Source of the DNA: Faeciplasma avium
GTDB taxonomy: Bacteria; Bacillota; Clostridia; Oscillospirales; Ruminococcaceae
Assembly (NCBI GenBank): GCA_018713505.1
Contig: DVOL01000087.1
Span: 1 to 20,768, forward strand
Reading direction: 5' to 3'
Length of the DNA stretch: 20,768 nucleotides
The notes beneath the pieces are model-generated. The model made no database searches. It saw nothing but the letters and a program-made list of their open reading frames with translations, and was not told where the DNA came from. How positions within the stretch are numbered: the first letter of the stretch is position 1; every line of letters begins with the position of its first letter. The position numbers and the translations under genes are program-made. Shown piece after piece: positions 7,932-15,978 of the stretch.

Positions 7932-10250
7932 ATGCTCTACGCGCCAAGGCCAAAATCAGCTAAAATCAGCGAATACTTCCTTGAAAACGGCTCGCTGATA
8001 CTAAGATCCGAGGCGCAGACTCTGAGGCTCACCCCGGTCAGCGATAAAATCCTTAGAATCTCGGCTCTGCCTGACGGCGTCCCAAGCGACGATATCCCTC
8101 CCGAGATACTTCCATATTCTAATAGCTGCGAGTTCAAGCTGTCCCGGGACGGTAAGAGCATATCCTTTTCCTCCGGGGAGCTTAAGGCTGTAATCTCAGA
8201 GGAAACCGGGTCTATAGAATACTTCGGACCGTCCGGACTGTATCTTAGGGAGGCTAAAAGGGAGTCAAGGCTTTTTGACGGCTACAAGGCAAAGCGCCGC
8301 TTCGGAGGAAGCACAAAAAAGGTTATGACGGCGGACGGTGAAAAGACTGTCGTAGTCTCCGGCGAGGAGGAGATTATCGGCGATTTCTATCACACATGGC
8401 TAAGGCTTTGCTTCTCCACCGACGAGGCTATTTACGGTCTTGGTCAGCATGAGGAGGGCTTTTCCGACCTCCGTGGGAAAACCGTTTATTCATATCACGC
8501 AAACAGGAAGATAGCGATACCTCTTTTGGTCTCGACAAAGGGCTGGGGCATACTCATGAGCACCGAAAGCCCTATCATCTATAACGACAACGAATACGGC
8601 AGCTACATCTACTCCGAGACGGTAAAGCAGCTTGACTTTTACTTTCTGGCGGGAGGCTCCCCGGACGGCGTAATAGCTCTTTACAGACAGCTCACAGGAA
8701 AGGCGGGGCTTTTGCCCAAGTGGGCATTCGGCTATATGCAGTCAAGGGAGAGATACGAAAGCTTCTCTGAGCTTTTGGACATCGCAAGGGAGTTTAGAAG
8801 CCGCAAGATCGGAGTCGACTGCCTTATTCAGGACTGGTGCTCCTGGCCGCAGGGCGAATGGGGACAAAAATCCTTCGACCCCGTCCCCTACCCCGACCCG
8901 GATAAAAATATAGATGAGCTTCACAGCCTTGGGGTTAAGCTTATTTTGTCGATATGGCCAAACCCCGCTCCCTCGACCGGAGATTACGCCGAGCTTGACA
9001 AAAACGGCGAGCTTCTTATAACCAAGGATTTTTACAACTCCTTAGACCCATGCGCCAGAAAAACCTACTGGAATCAGCTTGAAAGGGGTCTTTACCGCTA
9101 CGGCGTGGACGGCTGGTGGTGCGACAACAGCGAGCCGTTCTCTCCTGAGTGGAATCTTATGATAAGAAAGCCGGAGTGTAAGGCTTACGACGATTTCATC
9201 CTTGCCGGATGCGACAGGCTCCCTCCCGACAGGCTTCTTGCATACCCGTTCCATCACGCCCAGGCAGTCTACGAGGGTCAGCGAAATGTCACCGACCAAA
9301 AAAGGGTTGTAAATCTTACAAGATGCGCCTATTCCGGGAGTCAGCGATACTCCTGCATACTCTGGTCGGGAGACATCTGTGCAAGCTGGGATACCCTTAA
9401 AAAGCAGGTGGCGGCGGGAACGATGTTTTCAGCCTCGGGACTTCCCTACTGGACCGTGGACATAGGCGGCTTCTTCGTCAAAAACTCTGTCAGCTGGTAC
9501 TGGAAGGGAGATTACGACTCCCCGGAAAGCGACAAGGCATACTGGGAGCTATACCTAAGATGGTATCAGTGGGCGGCGTTCCTGCCGATATTCAGAGCGC
9601 ACGGCACCGACCTCAAAAGAGAGCCGTGGGTATTTCAGGACAGTGGCGACACACGCTTTTACGACGCTATGCTAAAGGCAAACAGGCTGCGCTACAGCCT
9701 TATTCCGTACATCTACTCTGCCGCTGCAATGGCTTACTTCGAGGACGGCTCGATAATTAAGCCTCTTGGCTTTGACTATCCCGACGACCCTGTCGCCCGC
9801 TCGCTTGGAGGTCAGTATATGTTCGGCAAGAGTCTTATGGTCTGCCCCGTAACTGAGCCGATGTACTCCCATGAGGCAGAGCCGGGCTGTGACAGGACGG
9901 TAAAGGTATATCTTCCCGCCGGAGGCTGGTATCACTTCTTTACCGGCGCTTACTACGAGGGAGGAGGCTGGATAGATGTAAGCGCTCCGCTTGACAGCAT
10001 TCCCGTCTTTGTAAAGGAAGGAAGCGTCCTCCCGATTGCAAAGGAGTCCTGCCGTGTTCTTCCCAAGGAGATTATAACCTATCGGGTGTACCCCGGAAGG
10101 GACGGCTGCTTCAGTCTTTACGAGGACTCGGCAGACGGCTACGGCTACGAAAGAGGCGAATATTCGATTACTAACATCGTGTGGGATGACAAGCTTAAGA
10201 CGCTCACTGCCTCGGATTCAAGAAAATTAAGCTATATAATAGTCGGGTGA
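7932..10250 (+). CDS. Glycoside hydrolase family 31 (alpha-xylosidase or alpha-glucosidase)
   Basis: Retaining alpha-glycosidase of 772 residues without a signal peptide. The N-terminal beta-sandwich spans about 20-255, with the typical IYGLGQHEEGFSDLRG (about 167-182). The (beta/alpha)8 barrel starts near KWAFGYMQSRERY (263-275). The catalytic nucleophile is Asp398 in GWWCDNSEP and the acid/base is Asp481 in LWSGDICASWD. FRAHGTD (554-560) also fits the family. A C-terminal beta domain with ITYRVYPGRDGCFSLYEDSA (about 715-735) resembles DUF5110. The W-W-x-D-x-S-E-P form of the nucleophile motif points toward alpha-xylosidase-type enzymes, which with the GH43 partner suggests xyloglucan or arabinoxylan fragment use; alpha-glucosidase remains possible. 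The ATG follows AAAGGAGG by seven bases, in an operon with the upstream GH43 gene. Confidence 0.9.
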   Translation: MLYAPRPKSAKISEYFLENGSLILRSEAQTLRLTPVSDKILRISALPDGVPSDDIPPEILPYSNSCEFKLSRDGKSISFSSGELKAVISEETGSIEYFGPSGLYLREAKRESRLFDGYKAKRRFGGSTKKVMTADGEKTVVVSGEEEIIGDFYHTWLRLCFSTDEAIYGLGQHEEGFSDLRGKTVYSYHANRKIAIPLLVSTKGWGILMSTESPIIYNDNEYGSYIYSETVKQLDFYFLAGGSPDGVIALYRQLTGKAGLLPKWAFGYMQSRERYESFSELLDIAREFRSRKIGVDCLIQDWCSWPQGEWGQKSFDPVPYPDPDKNIDELHSLGVKLILSIWPNPAPSTGDYAELDKNGELLITKDFYNSLDPCARKTYWNQLERGLYRYGVDGWWCDNSEPFSPEWNLMIRKPECKAYDDFILAGCDRLPPDRLLAYPFHHAQAVYEGQRNVTDQKRVVNLTRCAYSGSQRYSCILWSGDICASWDTLKKQVAAGTMFSASGLPYWTVDIGGFFVKNSVSWYWKGDYDSPESDKAYWELYLRWYQWAAFLPIFRAHGTDLKREPWVFQDSGDTRFYDAMLKANRLRYSLIPYIYSAAAMAYFEDGSIIKPLGFDYPDDPVARSLGGQYMFGKSLMVCPVTEPMYSHEAEPGCDRTVKVYLPAGGWYHFFTGAYYEGGGWIDVSAPLDSIPVFVKEGSVLPIAKESCRVLPKEIITYRVYPGRDGCFSLYEDSADGYGYERGEYSITNIVWDDKLKTLTASDSRKLSYIIVG

Positions 10251-10259
10251 CTGCAATAA

Positions 10260-10294
10260 GGGGACTGCGGCAAAATGGCGGCGGTCCCCCTGTT
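10260..10294 (+). terminator. Probable weak intrinsic terminator after the GH31 gene
   Basis: GGGGAC (10260-10265) pairs with GTCCCC (10284-10289), with additional weak pairs inside (TGC with GCG), followed by CTGTTT. The stem begins ten bases after the stop codon. The T-tract is short, so termination may be partial. Confidence 0.5.
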
Positions 10295-10352
10295 TACATC
10301 CTAAAAAGTCGGATTATACGGTATTTTGACGGATATTAAGACAAATTGCCGG

Positions 10353-10400
10353 GTGAGTTGTTGAGAACTTTTTCACTGTTTTTTCGCAAAAAGCACTCAC
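10353..10400. repeat. Imperfect nested inverted repeat in the intergenic region
   Basis: GTGAGT (10353-10358) is complementary to ACTCAC (10395-10400), and inside them a CTTTTT block is complementary to an AAAAAG block. The two arms are asymmetrically spaced. It lies just upstream of the -10 at 10419. It could be an operator or a chance feature of AT-rich sequence. Apart from this, the promoter at 10416 and the array at 10443, I see nothing else identifiable in 10295-10729. Confidence 0.3.
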
Positions 10401-10415
10401 AAATCCTAAATTTCA

Positions 10416-10424
10416 TGCTATAAT
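10416..10424 (+). promoter_or_regulatory. Extended -10 promoter upstream of the 16-bp repeat array
   Basis: TGC followed by a perfect TATAAT (10419-10424); no good -35 is found at 16-18 bases upstream, so it would rely on the extended -10. The predicted start is near 10431, so the repeat array at 10443 would be the first part of a leader of about 300 bases before the activase gene at 10730. Confidence 0.5.
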
Positions 10425-10442
10425 ATAAATGTATGACTGCAC

Positions 10443-10526
10443 ATAGGCGAATTGTCGCCTATGCGAATTGTCGCCTAGGCGAATTGTCGCCTATGCGAAT
10501 TATCGCATGTGCGAATTATCAGGTCT
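10443..10526. repeat. Five-unit 16-bp tandem array of self-complementary repeats
   Basis: The motif GCGAATT recurs at 10447, 10463, 10479, 10495 and 10511, an exact 16-base period. The unit is GCGAATTGTCGCCTAT; units 1-3 are nearly identical and units 4-5 diverge. Because GCGA and TCGC are reverse complements, the array is a chain of alternating inverted repeats separated by ATTG/ATTA and CTAT-type spacers. The first unit with its flank makes an 8-bp hairpin (ATAGGCGA with TCGCCTAT, 10443-10462). Others form at 10476-10493 and 10493-10508, where the changed right arm (TCGCAT instead of TCGCCT) still matches its left arm (ATGCGA). It is not CRISPR: the repeat is far too short and there are no unique spacers. 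Confidence 0.9.
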
Positions 10527-10729
10527 GCACCTTTGAAAGTCCCGACATGCCGTAGGGTCAGGCGGGCTTGGATGATATATTTTAATCTCTTCAAGCGTCC
10601 TTGCTTTTAAGTCCTGGCCATGGGCTTTTTAAGGCGCTTGAGTGTATATACTTTATTGAAGCATTTTTTAATGCCGGAGAATATTTCCACGGAAAGGAAG
10701 CCCTTTTTCTCGGGGCAGCGGTTAAGAGT

Positions 10730-13700
10730 ATGAATTGCTACAGAGCGGGAATTGATATAGGAAGCACTACGATAAAGCTTGTTATCCTGGGAGAGGATTC
10801 CAGGATGCTGTACGGCGAGTACCGCCGGCATTTTGCGAAAATACAGCCTGCCATGCAGGAGCTTCTAAACGACGCCAAGGCTAAGCTCGGCGATTTTGAT
10901 ATGAAGCTTAAAATAACCGGCTCCGGCTCTATTAACCTGGGAAAGGCCCTTAACCTGCCCTTTGTTCAGGAGGTCGCCGCCGTCGCCTCGGCAATCGAGA
11001 GGATGGCTCCCGGGACGGATGTCGCTATCGAGCTCGGCGGAGAGGACGCTAAGATTATCTATCTCACCGGCGGTCTTGAGGAGAGGATGAACGGCGTCTG
11101 CGCAGGAGGCACCGGTTCGTTTATCGACCAGATGGCGTCACTTCTACAGACCGACGCCGCAGGTCTTAACGAGGAGGCAAGAAGCTACAAAAGGATTTAT
11201 CCCATCGCCGCAAGGTGCGGAGTGTTCGCAAAGACGGACATCCAGCCGCTAATAAACGAGGGCGCCGCAAGAGCAGACCTTGCCGCCTCCATATTCCAAG
11301 CCGTAGTAAACCAGACGATTTCAGGTCTTGCCTGCGGAAAGCCGATTCGTGGACGGGTCGCCTTTTTGGGTGGACCGCTTCACTTCCTGTCCGAGCTAAA
11401 GGCAGCCTTTATAAGGACGCTTCGGCTCACCGACGATGAGGCGATAGACCCGGACAGCTCCCATCTGTTCGCCGCAATGGGTGCGGCATTGGAGGCAGAC
11501 GACGCTCCTGTCGTCTCCCCCGACAATCTTATAGACAGGCTTAATCACGGCATAAGTCTATCCTTCGAGCTAAAGCGGCTGGAGCCTCTTTTCACTGACG
11601 AAAGGGAGTTCTCTGAGTTCAAAAAGCGTCACTCGATGGCAGTAGTCAGAAAGGGAGAGCTTGAGAGCTACTCCGGGCTCTGCTTTTTGGGAATAGACGC
11701 CGGCTCGACAACTACAAAGCTTGCCCTTATCGGAGAGGACGGCGAGCTGCTTTATTCCTATTATGCAAACAACATGGGCTCTCCCGTCATGACGGCGATA
11801 AACGCCATGAGAGATCTTGGCTCAAAGCTCCCATGCACCGCCTCGATAGCAAGGTCCTGCTCTACCGGCTACGGCGAGTCCCTGCTCAAATCCGCCTTCA
11901 ATCTCGACGACGGCGAGGTCGAGACGATAGCCCACACCACAGCGGCGGCATTCTTTGACCCTGAGGTAGACTGCGTTTTGGATATCGGCGGTCAGGATAT
12001 GAAATGCATCAAGCTAAAAAACGGCTCGGTGGACACCATCATGCTAAACGAGGCATGCTCCTCCGGCTGCGGCTCGTTTATCGAGAATTTCGCTCAGTCT
12101 CTTGGCTGCACCGCCTCGGAGTTTGCTGGCAAGGCTCTTTTTGCAAAGCACCCCGTAGACCTCGGGACACGCTGCACAGTTTTCATGAACTCAAATGTCA
12201 AGCAGGCTCAAAAGGAGGGCGCCTCGGTCGAGGACATCTCGGCAGGTCTAGCCTACTCGGTGATAAAAAACGCCCTGTTCAAGGTAATTAAGCTCTCGAG
12301 CGCCGAGGAGCTTGGAAAAAACATCGTCGTTCAGGGCGGCACCTTCTTCAATCAGGCGGTTTTGAGGGCGTTTGAGAAGATATCCGGCGCAGATGTCACC
12401 TGTCCTGATATCTCGGGAATAATGGGAGCCTTTGGAGCGGCTCTCATATCAAGAAGCAGGTATAACGGCGAGAGCACCTCGATGCTCTCCATCCCGGATA
12501 TTCTAAGGCTTGAATACTCCACTACCACTGCGAGATGCAGCGGCTGTCAGAACAGGTGTACTCTCACGATAAACAGCTTCTCCGGCGGAAGAAAGCACAT
12601 AACTGGCAACCGCTGCGAAAGAGGTCTTGGGCTTGCCTCGACCGGCGAGAAGGGTCCTAATCTTCCAGCCTACAAGCTAAAAAGGATTTTCGACTATCCG
12701 CAGCCGGAGTCGGCTCCCAGGGGAGAGATAGGCATCCCACGGGTGCTTAACATCTATGAAAACTACCCGTTCTGGGCAACCTTCTTCGGTCAGCTAGGCT
12801 TTAAGGTCGTGATATCTCCCAGGTCAAGCCACAAGATATACGAGCTTGGAATGGAGAGCATACCCTCAGAGTCGGAATGCTACCCTGCAAAGCTGAGCCA
12901 CGGTCATGTCCAGTGGCTGATAGACAACGGGATAAAGACGATATTCCATCCCTGCGTTTTCTACGAGCATAAGGAGAACTCCAGCGCACAGAACAACTTT
13001 AACTGTCCGATAGTTATTTCCTATCCCGAAAACATAAAGAACAACATCGAGAGTATAATCGACGGCAGTGTTCGCTACATAAGGCCGTTCATATCCTTTG
13101 AGTCCGAAAAAACCGCCGCAAGCCGCCTTGTCGAGCTTTGCCGCAGAGAGTGGAGCATCCCCGAGCTTGAGGTCCGTGCGGCTGTACACTCAGCATGGGA
13201 GGAGCAGGCAAGCTGTAAAAAAGACATAAGGCGTGAGGGTGAGCTTGCCATTAGGTGGATGGAGGAGCATTCCCGTCCCGGAATAGTTCTTGCGGGCAGA
13301 CCCTATCACATCGACCCTGAGATAAATCACGGAATCCCCGAGATGATTGCCTCCTACAATATGGCGGTTTTAACCGAGGACAGCCTCCCCGTGCCCGAGT
13401 CCCCGGATAATCCTCTTAGAGTGAACGACCAGTGGGTATACCACTCCAGGCTTTACATGGCGGCGGAGTTCGTAAGAGGCAGGCAGGACATGGAGCTTAT
13501 TCAGCTAAACTCCTTCGGCTGCGGTCTCGACGCCGTTACAACTGACCAGATGATGGAGATTTTAGAAGGCTCCAACAAGCTCTACACCGTCCTCAAGATA
13601 GACGAGGTTTCAAATCTCGGAGCGGTAAGAATAAGGATAAGAAGCCTTCTTTCCGCCATGGAGCAAAGAAAGCGGATGGGAATACTCCCTCAGCCGAAAT

Positions 13701-14980
13701 CTGCGGCGTACAAAAGGACCGTCTTTACAAAGAGGATGAAAAAGGATGGCTACACCATCCTCTGCCCGCAGATGAGCCCGATTCATTTCAGACTCATGGA
13801 GCCTGTCTTTAAAAGGCACGGCTACAACATCGTGGTGATGGATAATGACAACCGCTCGGCGATAGATGTAGGTCTTAAATATGTCAACAACGACGCCTGC
13901 TTCCCCTCGATAACGGTGGTCGGGCAGATTATGGACTCGGTGCTGTCGGGCAAGTACGATACCGACCGTTTAGCAATCATCATGTCGCAGACCGGCGGCT
14001 GCTGCAGAGCCAGCAACTACATAGGCTTTATAAGGCGTGCCCTTGACAAGGCGGGACTCAGCCATATACCGGTTATCTCCCTGAACGCAAACGGCATGGA
14101 GAAAAACGAGGGCTTTAAGATATCCTTGCAGCTTCTTTTGCAGGCGGGAAAGGCTGTCGTCATAGGCGACCTTATGATGCGCTGTCTTTTAAGAACAAGA
14201 CCCTACGAGGCGGTAAAGGGAAGCGCAAACAGCCTCTATGAGAGACTCAGCCGTGAGGCGGAGGATATGCTAGGCGGAAAAGGCTCCGGCAAGAGCTACT
14301 CCGAGCTGTGTAGGGATATCGTCAGGGCGTTTGACGAGCTTAAGCTTTTAGAGGATGTTAAAAAGCCGAGGGTCGGAATAGTCGGCGAGATTCTTGTAAA
14401 GTATATGCCGCTTGCAAACAACCACCTGGTCGAGCTTCTTGAGAACGAGGGCGCAGAGGCTGTCGTTCCCGACCTGATGGACTTTTTGAACTACTGCGTA
14501 TATAACTCGGTTTACAAGTACAAATATCTTGGCAAGAGCAAAGCCTCCTCTAAGCTCTCGCTAGCCGCTATAAAGGCTATGAGGCTTCTAAGAAAGCCGG
14601 CAGTCGACGCTCTTGAGGCGTCAAATAGGTTTGAGCCTCCGCTTAACATAGAGCGAATCGCAGAGCTTGCAAAGCCGATTATCTCGCTTGGAAACCAGTA
14701 CGGAGAGGGCTGGCTCCTCACCGGGGAGATGGCAGAGCTTATCCTCTGTGGCGCTCCCAACATAGTCTGCATACAGCCCTTTGCCTGCCTGCCTAATCAT
14801 GTAGTGGGCAAGGGTGCGATAAAGGCTCTTAAGGCTGAGTACCCCGAGGCGAATATTGTTGCCGTGGATTACGACCCGGGTGCCTCTGAGGTTAACCAGT
14901 TTAACCGCATTAAGCTTATGCTTACAACCGCACAAAAGCGGCTCGAGGAAAAAAGCGCCCCTGTTAAGGAGACGGTCTAG
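10730..14980 (+). CDS. Giant acyl-CoA dehydratase activase-type protein (two ASKHA domains plus HgdB-like Fe-S region)
   Basis: A 1416-residue fusion related to 2-hydroxyglutaryl-CoA dehydratase and benzoyl-CoA reductase systems, where an ASKHA ATPase pushes a low-potential electron from its [4Fe-4S] cluster into a partner. ASKHA domain 1 (about 1-290) begins with GIDIGSTTIKLV and has Cys124 (NGVCAGGTGSF) and Cys163 (AARCGVF). Domain 2 (about 320-590) begins with GIDAGSTTTKLA and has Cys443 (LNEACSSGCGSF) and Cys482 (GTRCTVF). These are the expected cluster ligands. A Cys-rich CSGCQNRC follows near residue 602, then a DUF2229-like region (NYPFWATFF, SECYPAK). The C-terminal third is HgdB/DUF2229-associated, with SQTGGCCRASN near 1085. 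The ATG at 10730 is chosen because the family starts a few residues before the phosphate-binding GIDIGS; a TTG at 10601 would add 43 unsupported residues. Its ribosome binding site is poor. The reaction and substrate of this fused family are not established. Confidence 0.85.
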   Translation: MNCYRAGIDIGSTTIKLVILGEDSRMLYGEYRRHFAKIQPAMQELLNDAKAKLGDFDMKLKITGSGSINLGKALNLPFVQEVAAVASAIERMAPGTDVAIELGGEDAKIIYLTGGLEERMNGVCAGGTGSFIDQMASLLQTDAAGLNEEARSYKRIYPIAARCGVFAKTDIQPLINEGAARADLAASIFQAVVNQTISGLACGKPIRGRVAFLGGPLHFLSELKAAFIRTLRLTDDEAIDPDSSHLFAAMGAALEADDAPVVSPDNLIDRLNHGISLSFELKRLEPLFTDEREFSEFKKRHSMAVVRKGELESYSGLCFLGIDAGSTTTKLALIGEDGELLYSYYANNMGSPVMTAINAMRDLGSKLPCTASIARSCSTGYGESLLKSAFNLDDGEVETIAHTTAAAFFDPEVDCVLDIGGQDMKCIKLKNGSVDTIMLNEACSSGCGSFIENFAQSLGCTASEFAGKALFAKHPVDLGTRCTVFMNSNVKQAQKEGASVEDISAGLAYSVIKNALFKVIKLSSAEELGKNIVVQGGTFFNQAVLRAFEKISGADVTCPDISGIMGAFGAALISRSRYNGESTSMLSIPDILRLEYSTTTARCSGCQNRCTLTINSFSGGRKHITGNRCERGLGLASTGEKGPNLPAYKLKRIFDYPQPESAPRGEIGIPRVLNIYENYPFWATFFGQLGFKVVISPRSSHKIYELGMESIPSESECYPAKLSHGHVQWLIDNGIKTIFHPCVFYEHKENSSAQNNFNCPIVISYPENIKNNIESIIDGSVRYIRPFISFESEKTAASRLVELCRREWSIPELEVRAAVHSAWEEQASCKKDIRREGELAIRWMEEHSRPGIVLAGRPYHIDPEINHGIPEMIASYNMAVLTEDSLPVPESPDNPLRVNDQWVYHSRLYMAAEFVRGRQDMELIQLNSFGCGLDAVTTDQMMEILEGSNKLYTVLKIDEVSNLGAVRIRIRSLLSAMEQRKRMGILPQPKSAAYKRTVFTKRMKKDGYTILCPQMSPIHFRLMEPVFKRHGYNIVVMDNDNRSAIDVGLKYVNNDACFPSITVVGQIMDSVLSGKYDTDRLAIIMSQTGGCCRASNYIGFIRRALDKAGLSHIPVISLNANGMEKNEGFKISLQLLLQAGKAVVIGDLMMRCLLRTRPYEAVKGSANSLYERLSREAEDMLGGKGSGKSYSELCRDIVRAFDELKLLEDVKKPRVGIVGEILVKYMPLANNHLVELLENEGAEAVVPDLMDFLNYCVYNSVYKYKYLGKSKASSKLSLAAIKAMRLLRKPAVDALEASNRFEPPLNIERIAELAKPIISLGNQYGEGWLLTGEMAELILCGAPNIVCIQPFACLPNHVVGKGAIKALKAEYPEANIVAVDYDPGASEVNQFNRIKLMLTTAQKRLEEKSAPVKETV

Positions 14981-15499
14981 ATGAAGCCGCAGGAGAAAAA
15001 GACCAACGCCATGCGAATACTCGACTCGCTCAAAATAGGCTACAGCGTCCACAGCCTCGGCGATAAGACCGCAGAAAACGGTCTGGAGGCGGCAAGGCTT
15101 CTTGGCTTGGAGCCGAAAACGGTTTTTAAGACGCTTGTCACCGTCGGGAAAAGCGGACAGCACTATGTCTATGTGCTGCCGGTCTATTCCGAGCTTGACC
15201 TGAGAGCGGCGGCAAGAGCCGTCGGCGAGAAGTCGGTGGAGATGGTTAAATCAAGGGAGCTTCTTCCCCTCACCGGCTACATACACGGCGGCTGCTCCCC
15301 TATCGGCATGAAAAAGCAGCTAAGAACTCTTTTTGACTCCTCCGTAGAGCTTCTTGACGAGGTCGCTTTCAGCGCAGGGCGGGTCGGCTGTATGATAAGG
15401 CTATCCGTCTGTGATATAAAAAAGGCCCTGCCATACGAGACGGCGGAGCTTACAGTAAAGCAGCATAAAAGCATAAAATCCCCTAGCCAAAACGGCTAA
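14981..15499 (+). CDS. ybaK: YbaK/EbsC-family aminoacyl-tRNA deacylase
   Basis: Small trans-editing protein of 172 residues that hydrolyses mischarged tRNA, classically Cys-tRNA(Pro). Diagnostic features are KKTNAMRILD at the start, the catalytic-type lysine in PKTVFKTLV (Lys50, equivalent to the conserved YbaK Lys), and TGYIHGGCSPIGMKK (98-112) forming the substrate pocket. The ATG directly abuts the TAG of the activase gene, and AAGGAG sits in the last codons of that gene, so translation is likely coupled. The final codons lie inside the terminator hairpin, so the C-terminal tail KSIKSPSQNG is encoded by the stem-loop. Whether it edits Cys-tRNA(Pro) specifically or another residue cannot be seen here. 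Confidence 0.9.
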   Translation: MKPQEKKTNAMRILDSLKIGYSVHSLGDKTAENGLEAARLLGLEPKTVFKTLVTVGKSGQHYVYVLPVYSELDLRAAARAVGEKSVEMVKSRELLPLTGYIHGGCSPIGMKKQLRTLFDSSVELLDEVAFSAGRVGCMIRLSVCDIKKALPYETAELTVKQHKSIKSPSQNG

Positions 15500-15508
15500 G
15501 GGATTTTT
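15475..15508. terminator. Bidirectional terminator between ybaK and the cupin gene
   Basis: A 14-pair stem with one C/A mismatch (15475-15488 with 15494-15507) and a five-base loop. The plus strand ends in TTTTT; the minus strand ends in TTTT followed by a further T-rich stretch. The ybaK stop codon (15497-15499) lies inside the right arm. Confidence 0.9.
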
Positions 15509-15531
15509 ACGGTTATTAAGCGCCTGGGGAA

Positions 15532-15885
15532 TCAGTAGGCTATAGCGTCCTCTGCGGTATAGGCGGACAGGGAGCCGCTTTTTACCTGGATGCAGATATA
15601 GCTTATCCCCTCCTCCTTGGAGGCGTAAAGCTGCCTCCTTGAAGCCGGCGGAATCATCAGCCAGTCGCCCTTTGACAGCTCGACTGCTTCATCCTCGATG
15701 ACTGCGCTTCCCTTTCCCGAGAGGATGTAATAAATCTCCTCGTTTTCCTTGTGGGCGTGGACAAAGGGGACGCATCCCCCGGCAGGCAGGTTGTTAATGC
15801 TTATTTCCGCACCAGTTAGGGACAGCCTGTCGTGAAGCTCTGTCCTAGCCTCAGTAGAAGGGGTATACTTTGTGTAGCTTGACAT
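15532..15885 (-). CDS. Small single-domain cupin
   Basis: A 117-residue cupin barrel. Motif 1 is well kept: His43, His45, Glu50 and Gly57 in HAHKENEEIYYILSGKG. In motif 2 (GDWLMIPPASRRQ, 73-85) the position normally occupied by the metal-binding His is Arg84, so any metal would have only three protein ligands. The function could be a small-molecule sensor, an isomerase or a detoxification protein; the sequence does not decide. The ATG follows TAAGGAGG at good spacing. Transcribed downstream of the Rrf2 gene on the same strand but from its own strong promoter (15940-15968), which is covered by two palindromes. It is therefore the likely target of that regulator. Confidence 0.85.
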   Translation of the reverse strand: MSSYTKYTPSTEARTELHDRLSLTGAEISINNLPAGGCVPFVHAHKENEEIYYILSGKGSAVIEDEAVELSKGDWLMIPPASRRQLYASKEEGISYICIQVKSGSLSAYTAEDAIAY

Positions 15886-15913
15886 ATAAAATCCTCCTTA
15901 AAATAGTCAGTGT

Positions 15914-15936
15914 GTTGTAATGACTAATGTTACAAC
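15914..15936. promoter_or_regulatory. Putative Rrf2 operator, site 1 (over the cupin RNA start)
   Basis: Perfect inverted repeat GTTGTAA (15914-15920) and TTACAAC (15930-15936) with a 9-base spacer. It overlaps the predicted transcription start (about 15933) and early leader of the cupin gene. Arm sequence and size fit Rrf2-type operators in general; assignment to the neighbouring Rrf2 protein is inference. Confidence 0.7.
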
Positions 15937-15939
15937 CTG

Positions 15940-15968
15940 ATTATAGCACAGGGAAGTTGTAATGTCAA
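15940..15968 (-). promoter_or_regulatory. Consensus sigma-A promoter of the cupin gene
   Basis: On the minus strand a perfect -35 TTGACA (15963-15968), a 17-base spacer and a perfect -10 TATAAT (15940-15945), also with TGC before the -10. It is the best promoter in the window. Its -35 lies inside operator site 2. Confidence 0.92.
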
Positions 15969-15978
15969 TAGTTACATC
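15956..15978. promoter_or_regulatory. Putative Rrf2 operator, site 2 (over the cupin -35)
   Basis: Inverted repeat GTTGTAA (15956-15962) and TTACATC (15972-15978), 9-base spacer, one arm mismatch, otherwise the same design as site 1. Its centre is 42 bases from that of site 1, about four helical turns. It contains the -35 hexamer and touches the stop codon of the Rrf2 gene. Confidence 0.68.

Noticed and set aside
10443..10526. CRISPR array
   Set aside because: The period is 16 bases with no unique spacers and no cas genes; repeats are tandem and self-complementary.
14621..15163. 180-codon minus-strand frame
   Set aside because: Lies across the well-supported activase and ybaK genes, with no ribosome binding site or family features.
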